This document shows positions 48,114 through 59,870 of a stretch of 64,000 bases of DNA, one piece after another; positions within the stretch are counted from its first letter, which is position 1, and every line of letters begins with the position of its first letter. The stretch covers positions 2,232,001 to 2,296,000 of the forward strand of contig NC_079491.1 in the NCBI RefSeq assembly GCF_020520425.1, written 5' to 3'. A program made the translations under genes and the position numbers. Under the pieces are notes generated by a model that did not search any database, had not been told where the DNA came from, and worked only from the letters and a program-made list of their open reading frames with translations. This DNA is from Spinacia oleracea (taxonomy: Eukaryota; Streptophyta; Magnoliopsida; Caryophyllales; Amaranthaceae).

Positions 48114-50845
48114 ATGAGTAATTCAATGGAGTTAGAGGCAAACATCGAACCCTCGAGTGATGAAGGCAATACCTCGTTCTTGAAGACGTTATTCAATGGC
48201 CTCAACGCGGTCATAGGTACGTGATCCTCTCATCTAACCTCGGAACAATACTACTACCTCCGTTTCCAAATGATCTTTACACTTTCTGTCTTAGTGCGTT
48301 TCATAATGTTTTTACACTGTCATGTATTCTATTTTTCAACATGAAAATTTAATACTGATTTTACCCCTATTAGTACTTTTACCCCACAACATCACAACTT
48401 TCCATTCAATTTCAATTACTTTACTGATTTTTTTCTTAAATTCACCCACCTTTTTACACATCTACCTTACTTTATCCATATTTTATTACATTCATCCACC
48501 TTTTTATACACTTTCCCTGTTTTTCTTAATATTTGTGTAAATGGTAAGAGTAAGTATTATTTTGAAACGGAGGTAGTACATAACTGACATTGCTTACAGT
48601 TACATGTTCCATACTAATTTCTGTTCTGGTCCATCTGACTTGATCCGGTATGAATGTTTTCTATGAGTGTTTTTTACTTACAAGTTCGATTTTCGTTTTC
48701 ACTTTTATAGGAGTGGGAATACTATCAATGCCATATGCCCTAGCCTCAGGAGGCTGGCTAAGCCTAATCCTCCTCCTAGCCATCTCCGGCGCAGCCGGCT
48801 ACGCCGGCATACTAACAAAACGATGCATGGACGCGAACCCGAAGATCACAACCTACGCCGAAATCGGCGAATTCGCGTTCGGAAAATTCGGAAAAACAAT
48901 CGTATCAATCGTTCTATACGTAGACCTTTACTTAGTCTTAACAGGTTACTTAATCTTAGAAGGGGATAATCTACACAACTTATTCCCAGAAATGAACATT
49001 CATTTACATGGTGGCATTAACATTGGTGGGAAACAGAGTTTTGTTATGATTATAGCTGTCGCACTTCTTCCGACAGTTTGGATTGATAATCTCAACATTC
49101 TTGCTTATGTTTCCGCAACGGGTGTTTTGTCTGCTGTTTTGATACTTGGATCGGTTGTTTCGGTTGGGATTTTTGACGGCGTTGGGTTTCATAATAAAGG
49201 TGAACTTATTAATTGGAAAGGGATTCCAACTGCTATGAGTTTGTTCATGTTCTCTTATAGTGCTAATCCTGTGTTTCCTACGTTGTACTCTTCCATGCAA
49301 AAGAAACACCATTTTTCCAAGGTATGTACTTATATGTGCTTGTAATAATTTGACATTCATGCTTACTAAGAGATCAGTTTTTGGTATACCAGGTGTCTTA
49401 GCCCCACAATTTTACTTGCCCCAAAAATTGACTATCACGCTTACTAAGAGACCAGTTTTAGGTGTACCAGGTCTCTTAGCCCTCAGTTTTACTTTCCCCC
49501 ATAATTGATTGTGTCACGTGACACGCAGAGACACTTAGTAGTTCTGCCACGTTTACCGGTGACCAAACCAATTCATCACATTAACTATAAAAAGTTGATA
49601 TTTCTAACCAGTTGCTCAAAAGTTTATTGTTGTTATGTTTTTTATAAACTTTAGCATGTTAGAAATGAAATTGAATTTTTTTTACATCAAATAAGTTTTT
49701 AAAATGCATGTTTTGGCAATGTTTTGTCCACCTTATTGTTGTTTATTTCAGGAAAAATAAGTTTGGTAAAATTAAGGGCTCCCCAATACAATTTATAACG
49801 AAAATAAGTTTTGAAAAGTTTTTAATAAGTTCACACTTTGTATAAGATATGTTCATTAAGAAATAAGTAAAAATCAAGTAAATAGAACACACCCTTATTA
49901 CCTCCATTCTATTTGACATTCGTTACATAGATTTTGACTCTCTTTCGGTCAGTACTATCTCTGTTTTTAAATAGTTTCACCATTATTCACTTTTGACTTT
50001 TGACCATAGTTTTCTACTCAAAAATAAAATTAATTTTTATTATGTAAAATGTTATTGAATTGTGTCAATTTATATTTTAAATACATCAATTTTTTATAAC
50101 ATTTACCAGCTAAAATTACGTACGTACTTAATTATAACTACTGATGGTCAAATTAGGTTTTAGTAAACGTAAAAATCAAAATGGGATAACTATTTAGAAA
50201 TTGAAAAAAACATTAATAAATGGAATATGTGGTTTATATTTGGCACTAATCATGTTTAATATTTGGAATAATTGTACTAATCATGTTTAATATATTTTTT
50301 TGGTGTGATAGGTACTAATCATCGGATTTGCATGTGCAACCATATGTTATACAGCAATGGCAATAGTAGGATATCTAATGTTTGGTTCAACGTTACAATC
50401 ACAAATAACATTAAACCTACCAACAAATACAATAAGTTCAAAAATCGCGATATACACAGCATGGATAAGTCCATTATCAAAGTACGCACTGATGATGGAA
50501 CCTGTTGCAGCAACTACTGAGAGTTGGTTTCCAAAGTACCAGAAAAACAAAGGTTTTAAGATAATAATACGAACTATTTTAGTCGCGACACAAGTTGTCG
50601 TGGCTATTACGATTCCTTTCTTCGGGAGTCTCATGTCACTTGTTGGAGCTTTACTTAGCGCGACAGCTTCAATTACGATTCCATGTTTGTGTTACTTGAA
50701 GATTTCGAAGAAGAGTCGAAGATCTATTGAACATATGTTCATCATGTTGATTGTAGTTCTTAGTTTAGGGATTGTTGCACTTGGTACTTATACGTCAATA
50801 CGTAGTATAATTAAGGAAACAATTAATAGACAACATCGTCATTAG
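48114..50845 (+). CDS. AVT1-type vacuolar amino acid transporter, intact
   Basis: Three exons: 48114-48216, 48711-49321 and 50312-50845 (TAG), 415 residues, phases 1 and 0, all GT-AG. A leader intron from GTAAGC at 47898 to TTTAAG at 48060 is likely. The family (Aa_trans, AAAP/APC) moves neutral amino acids across the vacuolar membrane. Seen in the sequence: a short acidic N-terminus (residues 1-30), then GVGILSMPYALASGGW at the first membrane helix, ITTYAEIGEFAFGKFG in the loop, about 10-11 hydrophobic helices, MSLFMFSYSANPVFPTLYSS, and a short basic tail (NRQHRH). Length and the short N-terminus fit AVT1I/AVT1J-like members, a guess from likeness. Intron 1 holds one Stowaway, intron 2 a Tourist and a degraded Stowaway. 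Two broken relatives follow. Confidence 0.9.
48254..48576. mobile_element. Stowaway-like MITE in transporter intron 1
   Basis: TA-flanked; CTACCTCCGTTTCCAAATGA at left, TATTTTGAAACGGAGGTAG at right. Confidence 0.88.
49715..49894. mobile_element. Tourist-like MITE in transporter intron 2
   Basis: Right end AAATAGAACACACCC followed by TTA; left end eroded (GGCAATGTTTTGTCCACC). Interior ATAAGTTT words. Confidence 0.6.
49955..50210. mobile_element. Degenerate Stowaway-like MITE in transporter intron 2
   Basis: Left TCTGTTTTTAAATAGTTTCA and right GGGATAACTATTTAGAAATT are inverted partners; ends eroded. Confidence 0.45.
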
Positions 50846-51684
50846 GTATTAATTAATTCAATATTTAGTATTTATATATACTAGGAAAATTTGATTAATT
50901 GTAGGTTCTATATATGGGATTATGATCGATACTCGCTCTGCTCGGAATTAATTGTGTGACAAATAAACTTGGAGGGTGGGAGTATTTTTTTTATCTCAAT
51001 TGTAATAATTTTTTCTAGATAAAGAATAAAACAAGACAATTCTATTTAAAAGTCTGAGCTATTCCAATTGAAATTATTTTTAATTATAACTTTTTTTTTT
51101 TTTTGAGGGGATGCCCTTTTATTATATTGTCATGTAACATGATAATGTACTTTAGAGTTGGTCAAACAAAATAAAAAATTGATTATTGTGAATCTTCTCG
51201 TTCGGAATTTTGGAGTAACGTAACACATTACAGAGCATAATTGATTTATTAGATTCCTCAACATAATACACCCTGTGAAAATAATGCCAACAAATTAATG
51301 AGAATGACGAATAATAATTTCACATCTTTTTATGGATAACGTGTCATTATTTATTAATGTACTGAATTGATTTGAGGTAAAAGAAAAAACTCCAAACATG
51401 CATATTACCATAGTTGTTCTTAGCTTAAGCAAACGTCAACTAGTTTAGTTGGCAAAGTTTTGAGAAGGTGATACTTAATATATACTTAAATTGAATCCCG
51501 TTTATATTATTTGACGTCTTTTTCCTTTATGACTCTCTCTACACACACAAAAATAATAAAATATATTAGCTTAAAATCAAATACATGCACATGAAAATAA
51601 ATGCAAAAGATCCTAACACGATACACGAAAAATAAGGCTTTAATCATTAAGTCAAAGTGGATAGTAGTACAAAACATCAAGTCA
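50846..51684. other. 3' flank of the transporter gene
   Basis: AT-rich; a T run at 51091-51105 is followed by GAGGGGATGCCCTTTTATTA, perhaps a retroelement tail; no gene. Confidence 0.4.
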
Positions 51685-52262
51685 AATTGGAGAAAATATA
51701 ATATATAAAATTTTAATATAACATATATATTATATAAAATTTTAAAGCAATTTACAAAATCACCCATACTCTTCAACGGCCTCGATCAATACAATTATAG
51801 GTCAACTATACTCTTATTCATCGACTCGATTTACAACAACTATGAGTTTATACATGTTTTCTTATAGCGTCATCCCGATATTTCCTACCTTGTACACTTC
51901 CATCAAGAAGAAACATCAATTCTCCAAGGTACTTATTAATTACTAGCTTATTCTCCGTTCTCTTCACCTGTTCTGGTATGATTTTTCTAATTTCTGGCCT
52001 AAATATTTATAGCAAAGAAAAGTCATTTATTTATTGCCTTTATTTTGGCCATTCATTTAATATGTGAGGCAAAAAGAACCCGGTGCATTCTTTATAGATG
52101 GTCTATTCTCAAACATAATAACAATTTTGTAAAATCTCACCCTTTTTTTCTCTTTATATAGGAGTAGGGGTGATTTTGTGAATGGCTTTAAAATTTTATA
52201 TATTATATATTATATATACATATATATAATATATAAAATTTTAAATTTTAAATTGACATTGT
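51685..52262. repeat. Inverted repeat enclosing a transporter relic
   Basis: Arms at about 51685-51775 and 52160-52262 pair over roughly 90 bp: AATATATAAAATTTTA-type sequence plus CAAAATCACCC(A/C)TACTC at the inner side. The spacer carries the AVT1-like fragment. It looks like a MITE or foldback element that has captured gene sequence. Confidence 0.6.
51769..51928 (+). pseudogene. AVT1-type transporter relic, internally deleted
   Basis: 51769-51800 resembles the end of exon 1 (CTTCAACGGCCTCGA... ending before a GT). From about 51836 it jumps to the end of exon 2 (TATGAGTTTATACATGTTTT), ending at CCAAG|GTACTT like the real exon 2 donor. Readable residues are MSLYMFSYSVIPIFPTLYTS. Most of exon 2 and all of exon 3 are missing, so this cannot make a transporter. 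Confidence 0.8.
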
Positions 52263-52582
52263 TTGAGTTTAATTTACTTTTCTTCATCACTATTTTTCTG
52301 CAAAACTAAAGTACCAGAACTTGTAACGTCAAATCATGCTGAGAAATAAGGAGAAGCATATCATAACATTCGTAGGGAAATTGGGAAAATAGAGTTTAAT
52401 AATCCCAATAACTTTAGCCAATTTTAAATGAATAATGCATAATTCTTGAATGTTTTAACGAGAGAAAATGATGATTATGGCATTTCTTGGATGGTTAACG
52501 AGCTAGAAAAAAGGAATAATAATCCACTGATTAAATTAAGATAGAATACGTAGTATATAATAGTGATCTTAGGAGTTTAAAT

Positions 52583-52770
52583 TATTTGTCACAAATTTAC
52601 AAAAATTCCTCTAAGTAGCTCATATTTGTCACAAATTTAAAAAATCCTCTAAGGAGCTCATATTTGTCACTTACAAATTTACAAAAAAGGATCTCATATT
52701 TGTCACAAATTTACAAATTTGTCAAAAAGGTTAAAGGAGCTCATATTTGTCACAAATTTACAAAAAGTCC
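52583..52770. repeat. Tandem repeat upstream of the second transporter relic
   Basis: Five units built on CTCATATTTGTCACAAATTTACAAAA, 27-46 bp apart, ending 30 bp before the relic's start codon. Each contains the palindrome TTTGT..ACAAA. Confidence 0.8.
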
Positions 52771-52800
52771 ACTAAAAAAAACACTAGTAGATTATCATGC

Positions 52801-53253
52801 ATGGAGGTGAATGCAAACATTAGATCATCAAGTGAATGTCACACTTCATTCTTCAAGACGGTATTCAATGCCCTCGATATAATTGTAGGTACTCTTATAT
52901 TCATCGTCACATAATTAAAATAACACTCGTGTATATAATGGACGTACACCCGAGTCAATCTTACATCTAAAAATTGAATATCCAAAACAGAATATTCAAA
53001 ACATTTGTTATTACTCACATATACTTTACCCTAACCCTAATTACAAATTTTCACTGATTTTATTCAATCATTTTTCATGTAGGAGTGGGTATACTATCAA
53101 TGCCTTATGCCCTAGCTTCAGGAGGATGGTTGAGCTTAATCATTCTCTTCTCCATCTCCGGCGCATCGTGCTACTCCGGCTTACTAACAAAACGAAGCAT
53201 CAAGTCTTACGCCGAAATCGGAGAGTTTGCGTTCGGAGTACTCGGAAAAAGAG
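52801..53253 (+). pseudogene. AVT1-type transporter copy cut by a retrotransposon
   Basis: Exon 1 is 52801-52888 (ATG to GTAG|GTACTC) and exon 2 begins at 53083 after TGTAG, both in the same phase as the intact gene 4.7 kb upstream. Readable motifs: TSFFKTVFNALD, GVGILSMPYALASGGW and SYAEIGEFAFGVLGKR. Three residues of the KRCMDANPKITTYAEI segment region are lost compared with the intact copy (it reads KRSIKSYAEI). The frame is open right up to 53253, where the LTR begins. The remaining part of the gene would lie beyond the retrotransposon and outside the window. Up to the insertion nothing else is broken, so the insertion may be what killed it. Confidence 0.88.
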
Positions 53254-53680
53254 TGTTTGGGCTCCCAATTGATTCTCAATTGGGCCACTAAGTCCAAAGC
53301 CCAATGGCTCTAAACAAACAGCATCAAACCTACCAAATGGCTAGTCAGCCATCCATCAAAGCCCAAGGCCCAATAGCAATAAATGACCTATGGGCATTTA
53401 TTATGCAAACACTATAAATAGGCCGCCAAGGCTCACACCTCAAGGTACGTCCAATTTATCGCCTTAAGACTACTCTTCTAGAGAACTTCTCTCTAGAATC
53501 CGAGCATCATTCTTACTTAGGCATCGGAGGGGCTTTCCTCGGAAACACCCCCGAGGCTAGTGACTTTGCTCTTGTGCAGGTGAATTCAGACTCTACTCAT
53601 TCAAGCAAGCAAGATCTTCAACACATACAAAAGGGCCTTCATTCGAAGCCCATTGTTTCCATCTTTACAACACCGGAATA
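53254..53680 (+). repeat. 5' LTR
   Basis: Begins TGTTTGGGCTCCCAATTG at the break in the transporter exon. A TATA box (TATAAATA, 53413-53420) lies in the middle. The 3' limit is set only by the primer site that follows, so it may be off by some bases. Confidence 0.8.
53413..53420 (+). promoter_or_regulatory. LTR TATA box
   Basis: TATAAATA followed by GGCCGCC, well placed to start the genomic transcript. Confidence 0.65.
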
Positions 53681-53682
53681 AT

Positions 53683-53700
53683 TTGGCGCCGTCTGTGGGG
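53683..53700 (+). other. Primer binding site
   Basis: TTGGCGCCGTCTGTGGGG. The TGGCGCCGT core complements the 3' end of plant tRNA-Asp (...ACGGCGCCA), the usual primer of Tat elements. Confidence 0.75.
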
Positions 53701-53750
53701 AAGAACACTTCAAAGCCTTTGAAAGACATCAATCACCTCTTTCCACGAAA

Positions 53751-55457
53751 ATGGTTAATGATGTTATTAACAACAATGATGACGATATGATAGTGCGGTC
53801 AGATTCAGAATCTGACCAAGAGGAGCACCCTCAATCGATAGCGAGGTCACAGCCGAGTAGGGCTACGACCGCCACAAACCCAGGACCTCCAATTCCAAGT
53901 AGGGAGGAGCTCACGGCGGCCATGACCATCATGCAAAACTTCCTCTTCAATGAGAAGCAGCAGGGATTGGCAAAAGACAATAGAGAAGAGAGGAGGACCA
54001 AGCGGAGGTTGAACGAGCCACCCAGTGTAGAGGTGTCCAGACCCGAACGAGAGCTCCCTCCCTTGACAGGAACGCACCTGACGTCAAGGTGGATGGAAAG
54101 CACGTGGGACACCCAAAAAAGGGCACAACAACAACCGGATTGGTTCACAAGACCATCACCCACTCCAACAGCTCTCCAAAGCGAATCTACCACCCCCAAA
54201 TCCCGGATCCGAAGCTCGGTGCTCAGCAGGTTGAGACCCTCGGTCCACTCAAGGCTGAGACCTTCGATTCACACGAGACTCGGGGTAGGCGAATCAAGCA
54301 AATCTGGCGAGCGACCCGAGGTCAGTAGCCGAGAAAGAAGAAGAGACAGGAGGCATGATCGTACCCCTAGCCCCCATCGTACGCCCGAACGTTCTAATCA
54401 CAGAACCTCGGCAAGCGAAGGCATCAGGGCTAGACTCGGGAAAAGAATCGAGACTCCCACGTCATCCCCTTTTTCGGACGAGCTGATCATGGAGGAAATA
54501 CCGAAGGTAAGACTCCCAGCACACCTGACGTATAGCGGAATCACAGATCCGAGGGATCACGTGATCTCCTACGAACAGCAAATGTTCTTGGGCCCCTACT
54601 CCGAAGCATGTTGGTGCAAATATTTCCCAACCACGCTAACCGGAGTGGCGGGAGAGTGGTTTAGATCGTTGCCAAAGGGATCGATCAGAAGCTGGAAGAA
54701 GCTGAAAAAGAGGTTCTGCACACAGTTCGTGAGCAACAATCGCCCCGAACGAACCACAACAGAACTGACCTCAATTCAACAAGAAAGAGACGAAAGTCTA
54801 AGAGAATTCATGGCCAGGTTCATGAAAGAATCAACGAACATACCAAACTTGCAGCCAGACGTGGCCATCTTCGCCTTGAAGCACGCGCTCCAGGAAGGGA
54901 AATTCCGTGACGAACTCTCAATGAAGAACCCCTCCAGAATAGCCGACGTGCTCCAAATGGCTGATGCGTTCATCAGAACCGAAGAGTTCAACAAGGCCGC
55001 TGCAAGATTGAAAGGATCGTCGGATCCGAGAGACACAAAGAATGCCCAGAGCAAGCCCGAGGGCAGCTCAAGGAAAGGGAAAGAGAAAGTAGGAGGTAGA
55101 GAGATGAGCCCGAAGAAAGACGGAAAAAGGGGTGAACTTCAACCCAAATACACTAACTACACTCCACTAGCTCTGCCCCGAAAAGAGATCTTTAGCCTCA
55201 ACAGAAATGATGAAAAGTGGAAACTACCGGGGAAGCTCAAGTCCAACCCAGCTCGGAGAAACAAGAACAAATGGTGCGAATTTCATGACGACTTCGGTCA
55301 CCACACCGAAAGACAACATCGAGGACCTCGTCCGCCGAGGTTACCTGAAACAATACTTGTTAGACCAAAGGGAGGAAAAAGAAAAGGCCGCCAGTGGCAA
55401 ACAACACGAGCAACCCCAGAAGAGGGTCTACGAAGCAACAGGGCACAAGAAAAATGA
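53751..55457 (+). pseudogene. gag: Retrotransposon gag (frame breaks at the zinc knuckle)
   Basis: The frame opens at ATG 53751, 70 bp after the LTR. An Arg/Ser-rich N-terminal part (residues 1-250) is followed by the Retrotrans_gag core from about residue 258 to 403 (GVAGEWFRSLP, SWKKLKKRFCTQF, LREFMARF, FALKHALQ). A basic linker leads to WCEFHDDFGHHTE at residues 508-520, the first half of the C/H zinc motif. After that the frame runs into unrelated residues, while the expected continuation (KDNIEDLVRRGYL) sits in the next frame from 55309. A short deletion, about 14-20 nt by comparison with the usual motif, would explain this. Gag packs the RNA; here it would lack the knuckle. Confidence 0.88.
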
Positions 55458-58400
55458 CATCCTAGTGGTGTTCGGGGGGCAGAAGTCTGGCCAGGCCAGC
55501 AAGAAACACCTAAGAGCCCTCTCCCATCGGGTCAACTTCAGCGCAGTGGGAGATAACCAGCCACACCCCCCGAACATGACCTTCACTGCTGATGATTGCT
55601 TCGGAGTCCAGTACAAACACGACGATCCTCTAGTCATTTCCATGGACCTCAATAACCACAACGTACATCGAGTGTTAGTCGACGGAGGAAGTGCCGTCAA
55701 TATCATCTTCAGAAACTGCTTCGAGCAGCTGATCCTTGAAGAGTCAGAGGAAGCACTGACGAAAGTCAGTTATCCTCTGATCGGATTCAACGGATCCGCA
55801 GCTATCCCTCGAGGAAAGATCACCCTGCCAGTCACGGTGGGTGAAGGCCAAGCAGCAAAGACCCTTCGGGACGAATTTTTGGTGATGGATTGCGATTCCG
55901 TATACAACGTAATCATGGGAAGAACCATGATTCACAAGATGCAAGCAGTCCCCTCCACATACCATCAGCTGATGATATACGTCTCGGACGCAGGGTTCGC
56001 CGAGCGAATTAGAGGCGATCAAGAGGTCGCAAGAAGAACCTGCCACACTGCTGTCCGAAAGCCCAAACTAGGGGACGGCCCCGAGGAAGAAAAAGGAGCT
56101 ACAGGAGAGGAAAGCGAGGCAAAAAGGAGAAGAGCAAGCACGAGCAGCCTATCTCCCGCAGAAGTTGATGCCCGCCCCGAAACCCTATCTCCCGAACCAG
56201 ATCAAGAAATGGAGGATATCTTCCTCGAAGAGGATTCAGACAGGAGCGTCCGAATAGGCAAGGGCCTAAGCTCGGGGCTCCGAATCGATTTGATCCGATT
56301 ACTCAGGGATCACAAAGACATCTTTGCATGGTCAGCAGCAGATATGCCAGGGATAAATCCGAAGCTGATTTGTCACAAGCTGGACGTCAACGCTGAAGCT
56401 CGGCCAGTCAAGCAAAAAAAGAGGAACTACTCCTCAGAGAAAAACAAAGCCATCGCCGAGGAGGTGAAAAAGTTGCAGGAGGCCGGATTCATCGAACCAT
56501 GCATGTATCCGAAATGGCTGGCCAACGTGGTGATGGTAAAGAAAGCGAACGGCTCGTGGCGAATGTGCGTGGATTTCACAGATCTGAACCGAGCCTGCCC
56601 CAAAGACTGCTATCCCCTACCGAGGATAGATCAACTGGTGGACTCCACCAGCGGCCACGCACTGCTCAGCTTCATGGATGCCTTTTCAGGCTACCATCAA
56701 GTATTCATGCACCCCGACGACAGGGCAAAGACAGCATTCATCACAAGCGCAGGAGTGGTCAACTACAAAATGATGCCTTTCGGCTTGAAAAATGCCGGAG
56801 CCACCTACTAGAGGCTAGTTGATCACGTCTTCGCCGACCAGAAAGGGAGGAATGTCGAGGTCTATGTGGATGACTCCATCGTAAAAAGCATCAAGGAGGA
56901 AGACCATGTTAAAGACTTGGCAGAGACCTTCGGAAATCTGAGGAAATACAGCATGAAGCTGAACCCAAAAAAATGCGTCTTCGGGGTGAAGTCAGGGAAG
57001 TTCCTCGGATTCATGGTGAGCGAAAGAGGAATCGATGCGAACCCAGACAAAGTCCAAGCGGCATTGGATTTACCCGAGCCGAAGACCAAGAGAGACGTGC
57101 AGAGGCTAACCGGCAGGTTAGCCGCACTAGCAAGGTTCATATCAAAAGCCTCGGACAAGGGAGCCCCCTTCTTCAAAGCACTGAAACCAAAGAACCTCCC
57201 CGGGGGAGAAGCAGAACCAGTCAAGAAAAAGGGGGTCCCGAGGAAGGTGGATCCCGAACTGATATGGGAACAGGAGCAAAAAGAAGCTTTTCAGCAACTC
57301 AGAGCCCACCTAGCTCAACTGCCGACACTGGCCAGACCAAAGGAGGGGGAAACCCTGTACTTATATGTCGCAGTCATCCCTGGAACCGTCAGCACAGTGC
57401 TTCTTCGGGAAGAAGAGAAGAAGCAACAGCCAATCTACTTCACCAGCCGAACACTCACAGGGGCCGAAACTCGGTACCCGCTCATCGAGAAGGTCGCATA
57501 CGCAGTAGTGGTAGCTGCACGAAAACTGAGGCCATACTTCGACTCCCACCAGATCACAGTACTAACTGACCAACCGCTCGAGAAAGTACTCGACAAAATA
57601 GAGAGGTCAGGAAGATTGGCTGCCTGGGCCTTCGAACTATCAGAGTTCGGCATCAAATATCAGCCGAGGACCGCAATCAAAGCACAGGCGTTGGCAGACT
57701 TCTTGGCCGAGTGCTCATACCAGGAAATGTTGGATGATACGAAAAGCACTTGGGAGGTCTTCACTGACGGATCTTCCACAATAAACGGCTCAGGAGCAGG
57801 AGTTGTACTAATCCCCCCGACGGGGAAAAGCATAGAATATGCATTGAAGTTCGGCTTCAAAGCAACTAACAACGAGGCCGAATATGAGGCCGCAATCGCA
57901 GGGATAGAGCTTTGCTTATCCCTGGAGGCCGAGCATGTTTGCCTCAAAACTGATTCCCAGCTTGTAGCCAACCAGATCCGAGGGGAATATGAGGCCAAGT
58001 GGCCCAGCATGACAGCTTACTTAGCAAAAATTAAATCCTTAACGTCAAAGTTCAGATCCTTTGAAGTCATTCTCATCCCCCGAGGACAAAACGCGCAAGC
58101 AGACGCACTGTCAAAACTCGCAAGCTCAACACTCGTCGACCTAAACAGGTCGGTCCACGTGGAAGTTCACCAAGAGAGAAGCATTGACTTGCTACCCACC
58201 ACAGTATGCAGTTTACGTACCGAACCCAGCTGGATGGACGCAGTAGTTGCATACAAAGAAAGGGGAGAACTTCCCGAAGATAAGCTGCAGGCGAGAAAAC
58301 TGAAAAGATTCAACAAGTGGTTCATCATCAACGCCGAAGGAGAGCTCATGAGGAAATCATTCTCCGCTCCGCTGCTAAAATGTGTGGGTCCAACAGACGC

Positions 58401-59487
58401 TGACTACATCCTAAGAGAAATCCACCTCGGGATATGCGGAAACCACATCGGAGGCAGGACATTGGCACATAAAGCCCTTCGGGCCGGATATTGGTGGCCC
58501 ACTATGGTTTCCGAGGCAAAGCAGATGGCAAGGAAATGCGAGAAATGCCAAAAGTTCGCACCAGCCATCCATCAACCAGCTCAAACCCTACAATCAACAC
58601 TGTGTCCCTTACCATTCGCACAGTGGGGGTTAGACATCATTGGTCCCTTCCCCTCAGCTACGAACCAGAAGAAGTGGTTGATTGTAGGAGTCGACTATTT
58701 TAGCAAATGGATCGAAGCTGAAGCTGTCTCCTCCATCACCGAACCTCAGGTCCGCAAGTTCATATGGCAGAACATCATCACAAGGTTCGGCATACCAAGA
58801 CTGATGGTCTTCGACCACGGGACACAGTTCGACAACACCCCGTTGCAAAAATGGTGCAAACAGTTCGGCATACACCTAGCTTACTCGGCAGTTTGCCACC
58901 CACAAAGCAACGGGCAAGCCGAAGCTGCTAACAAACTCATCCTCAATGCACTCAAGAAAAGAGTCGAGGATGACAAAAACAAATGGTTAGAAGAGCTACC
59001 CGGAACAATATGGTCCCTTCGGACCACTGAGAAAGAAGCTACCGGGCAAACACCGTTCCACCTTGTATATGGATCCGAAGCTGTCATCCCTGTGGAAATC
59101 GGAACAGAAAGCTTGAGGATCCAGGCATACAACAGGTATGATGGGCTCCAAGGAGAAAGCAACAACCAACTTCTGTCCGAAGCTCTCGATCTACTGGACG
59201 AAGCTCGGAACGATGCGAGGACACTCAACGCAGCTTATTTGCAGAGGGTCAACAAGCATTACAACCGAAGAGTCAACGCCAGACCCCTAAAAGTCGGTGA
59301 TCTAGTACTCAGAAACGCCGCCTCGGTTCAGAAAGGACGGATCCATGGCAAACTCTCAGCCACTTGGGAAGGACCATACATCATCCATTCCGAAAAAAGG
59401 CCAGGCACGTTTATGCTGAAACAGTTAGATGGAACAATTTTGAAGAACCATTGGAATACCGATGTTCTCAAGAAATATTTTGTATGA
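55309..59487 (+). pseudogene. pol: Retrotransposon pol: PR-RT-RH-aRH-INT, one in-frame stop
   Basis: Protease: DGGSAVNII at 55681-55707 (DGGSA instead of DSGA, usual in Tat). RT: RMCVDFTDLNRACPKDCYP, SFMDAFSGYHQ, then MPFGLKNAGATY, an amber stop (56809-56811), and in the same frame YVDD at 56863-56874. RNase H: YFTSRTLTGAETRYPLIE and LTDQPLEKVL, 57430-57690. Second RNase H: WEVFTDGSST, NNEAEYEAAI and KTDSQLV, about 57751-58120. Integrase: GNHIGGRTLAHKAL with CEKCQKFAP (zinc part), then GLDIIGPFP, VFDHGTQFD and HPQSNGQAEAANK, so the D,D,E positions are kept, but the usual N of SDNGTQF reads H. Ends NTDVLKKYFV. No chromodomain. Except for the stop, 1,390 codons are open, so decay is light. Confidence 0.92.
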
Positions 59488-59870
59488 TCTCTGTCTGTAA
59501 ACCAAGTAAGTCGTTTAATGAGAAGAGGAAAGCCATTGGCACCATGTGTTTCATTAAACTTATCTCTATATTTATTGTCCCTTTATATATACATGCAACC
59601 TCGGATCTGATCAATCCGAGACTAAAAACAGGTTGACTTTGCCCATTCCTTGATAAAATGCAAGAAATGACCAAATCATACACTTCAGGGAATCGTCCAA
59701 AATCCTCGGATTCGCGATACCCAGATAAAACTTGTTCGCAACAAACAGTCGCTCGAATCAAGTTATAAAACTTCGGCTCAGATCCACGGATCGCCGAAGT
59801 CATAACTAAGAGGCAGACTAACGATCTCTTGCCCAGGTTTCCGAACCACAAGAGATCGGAAGAACAATCC
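59488..59870. other. Spacer after pol
   Basis: No frame; words such as CTCGGATC and ATCCTCGGATTCG lead into the tandem array. Confidence 0.5.

Noticed and set aside
53831..54199. Antisense frames opposite gag
   Set aside because: Shadows of the Arg/Ser-rich gag codons; no splice support, unlike the real antisense gene after 60791.
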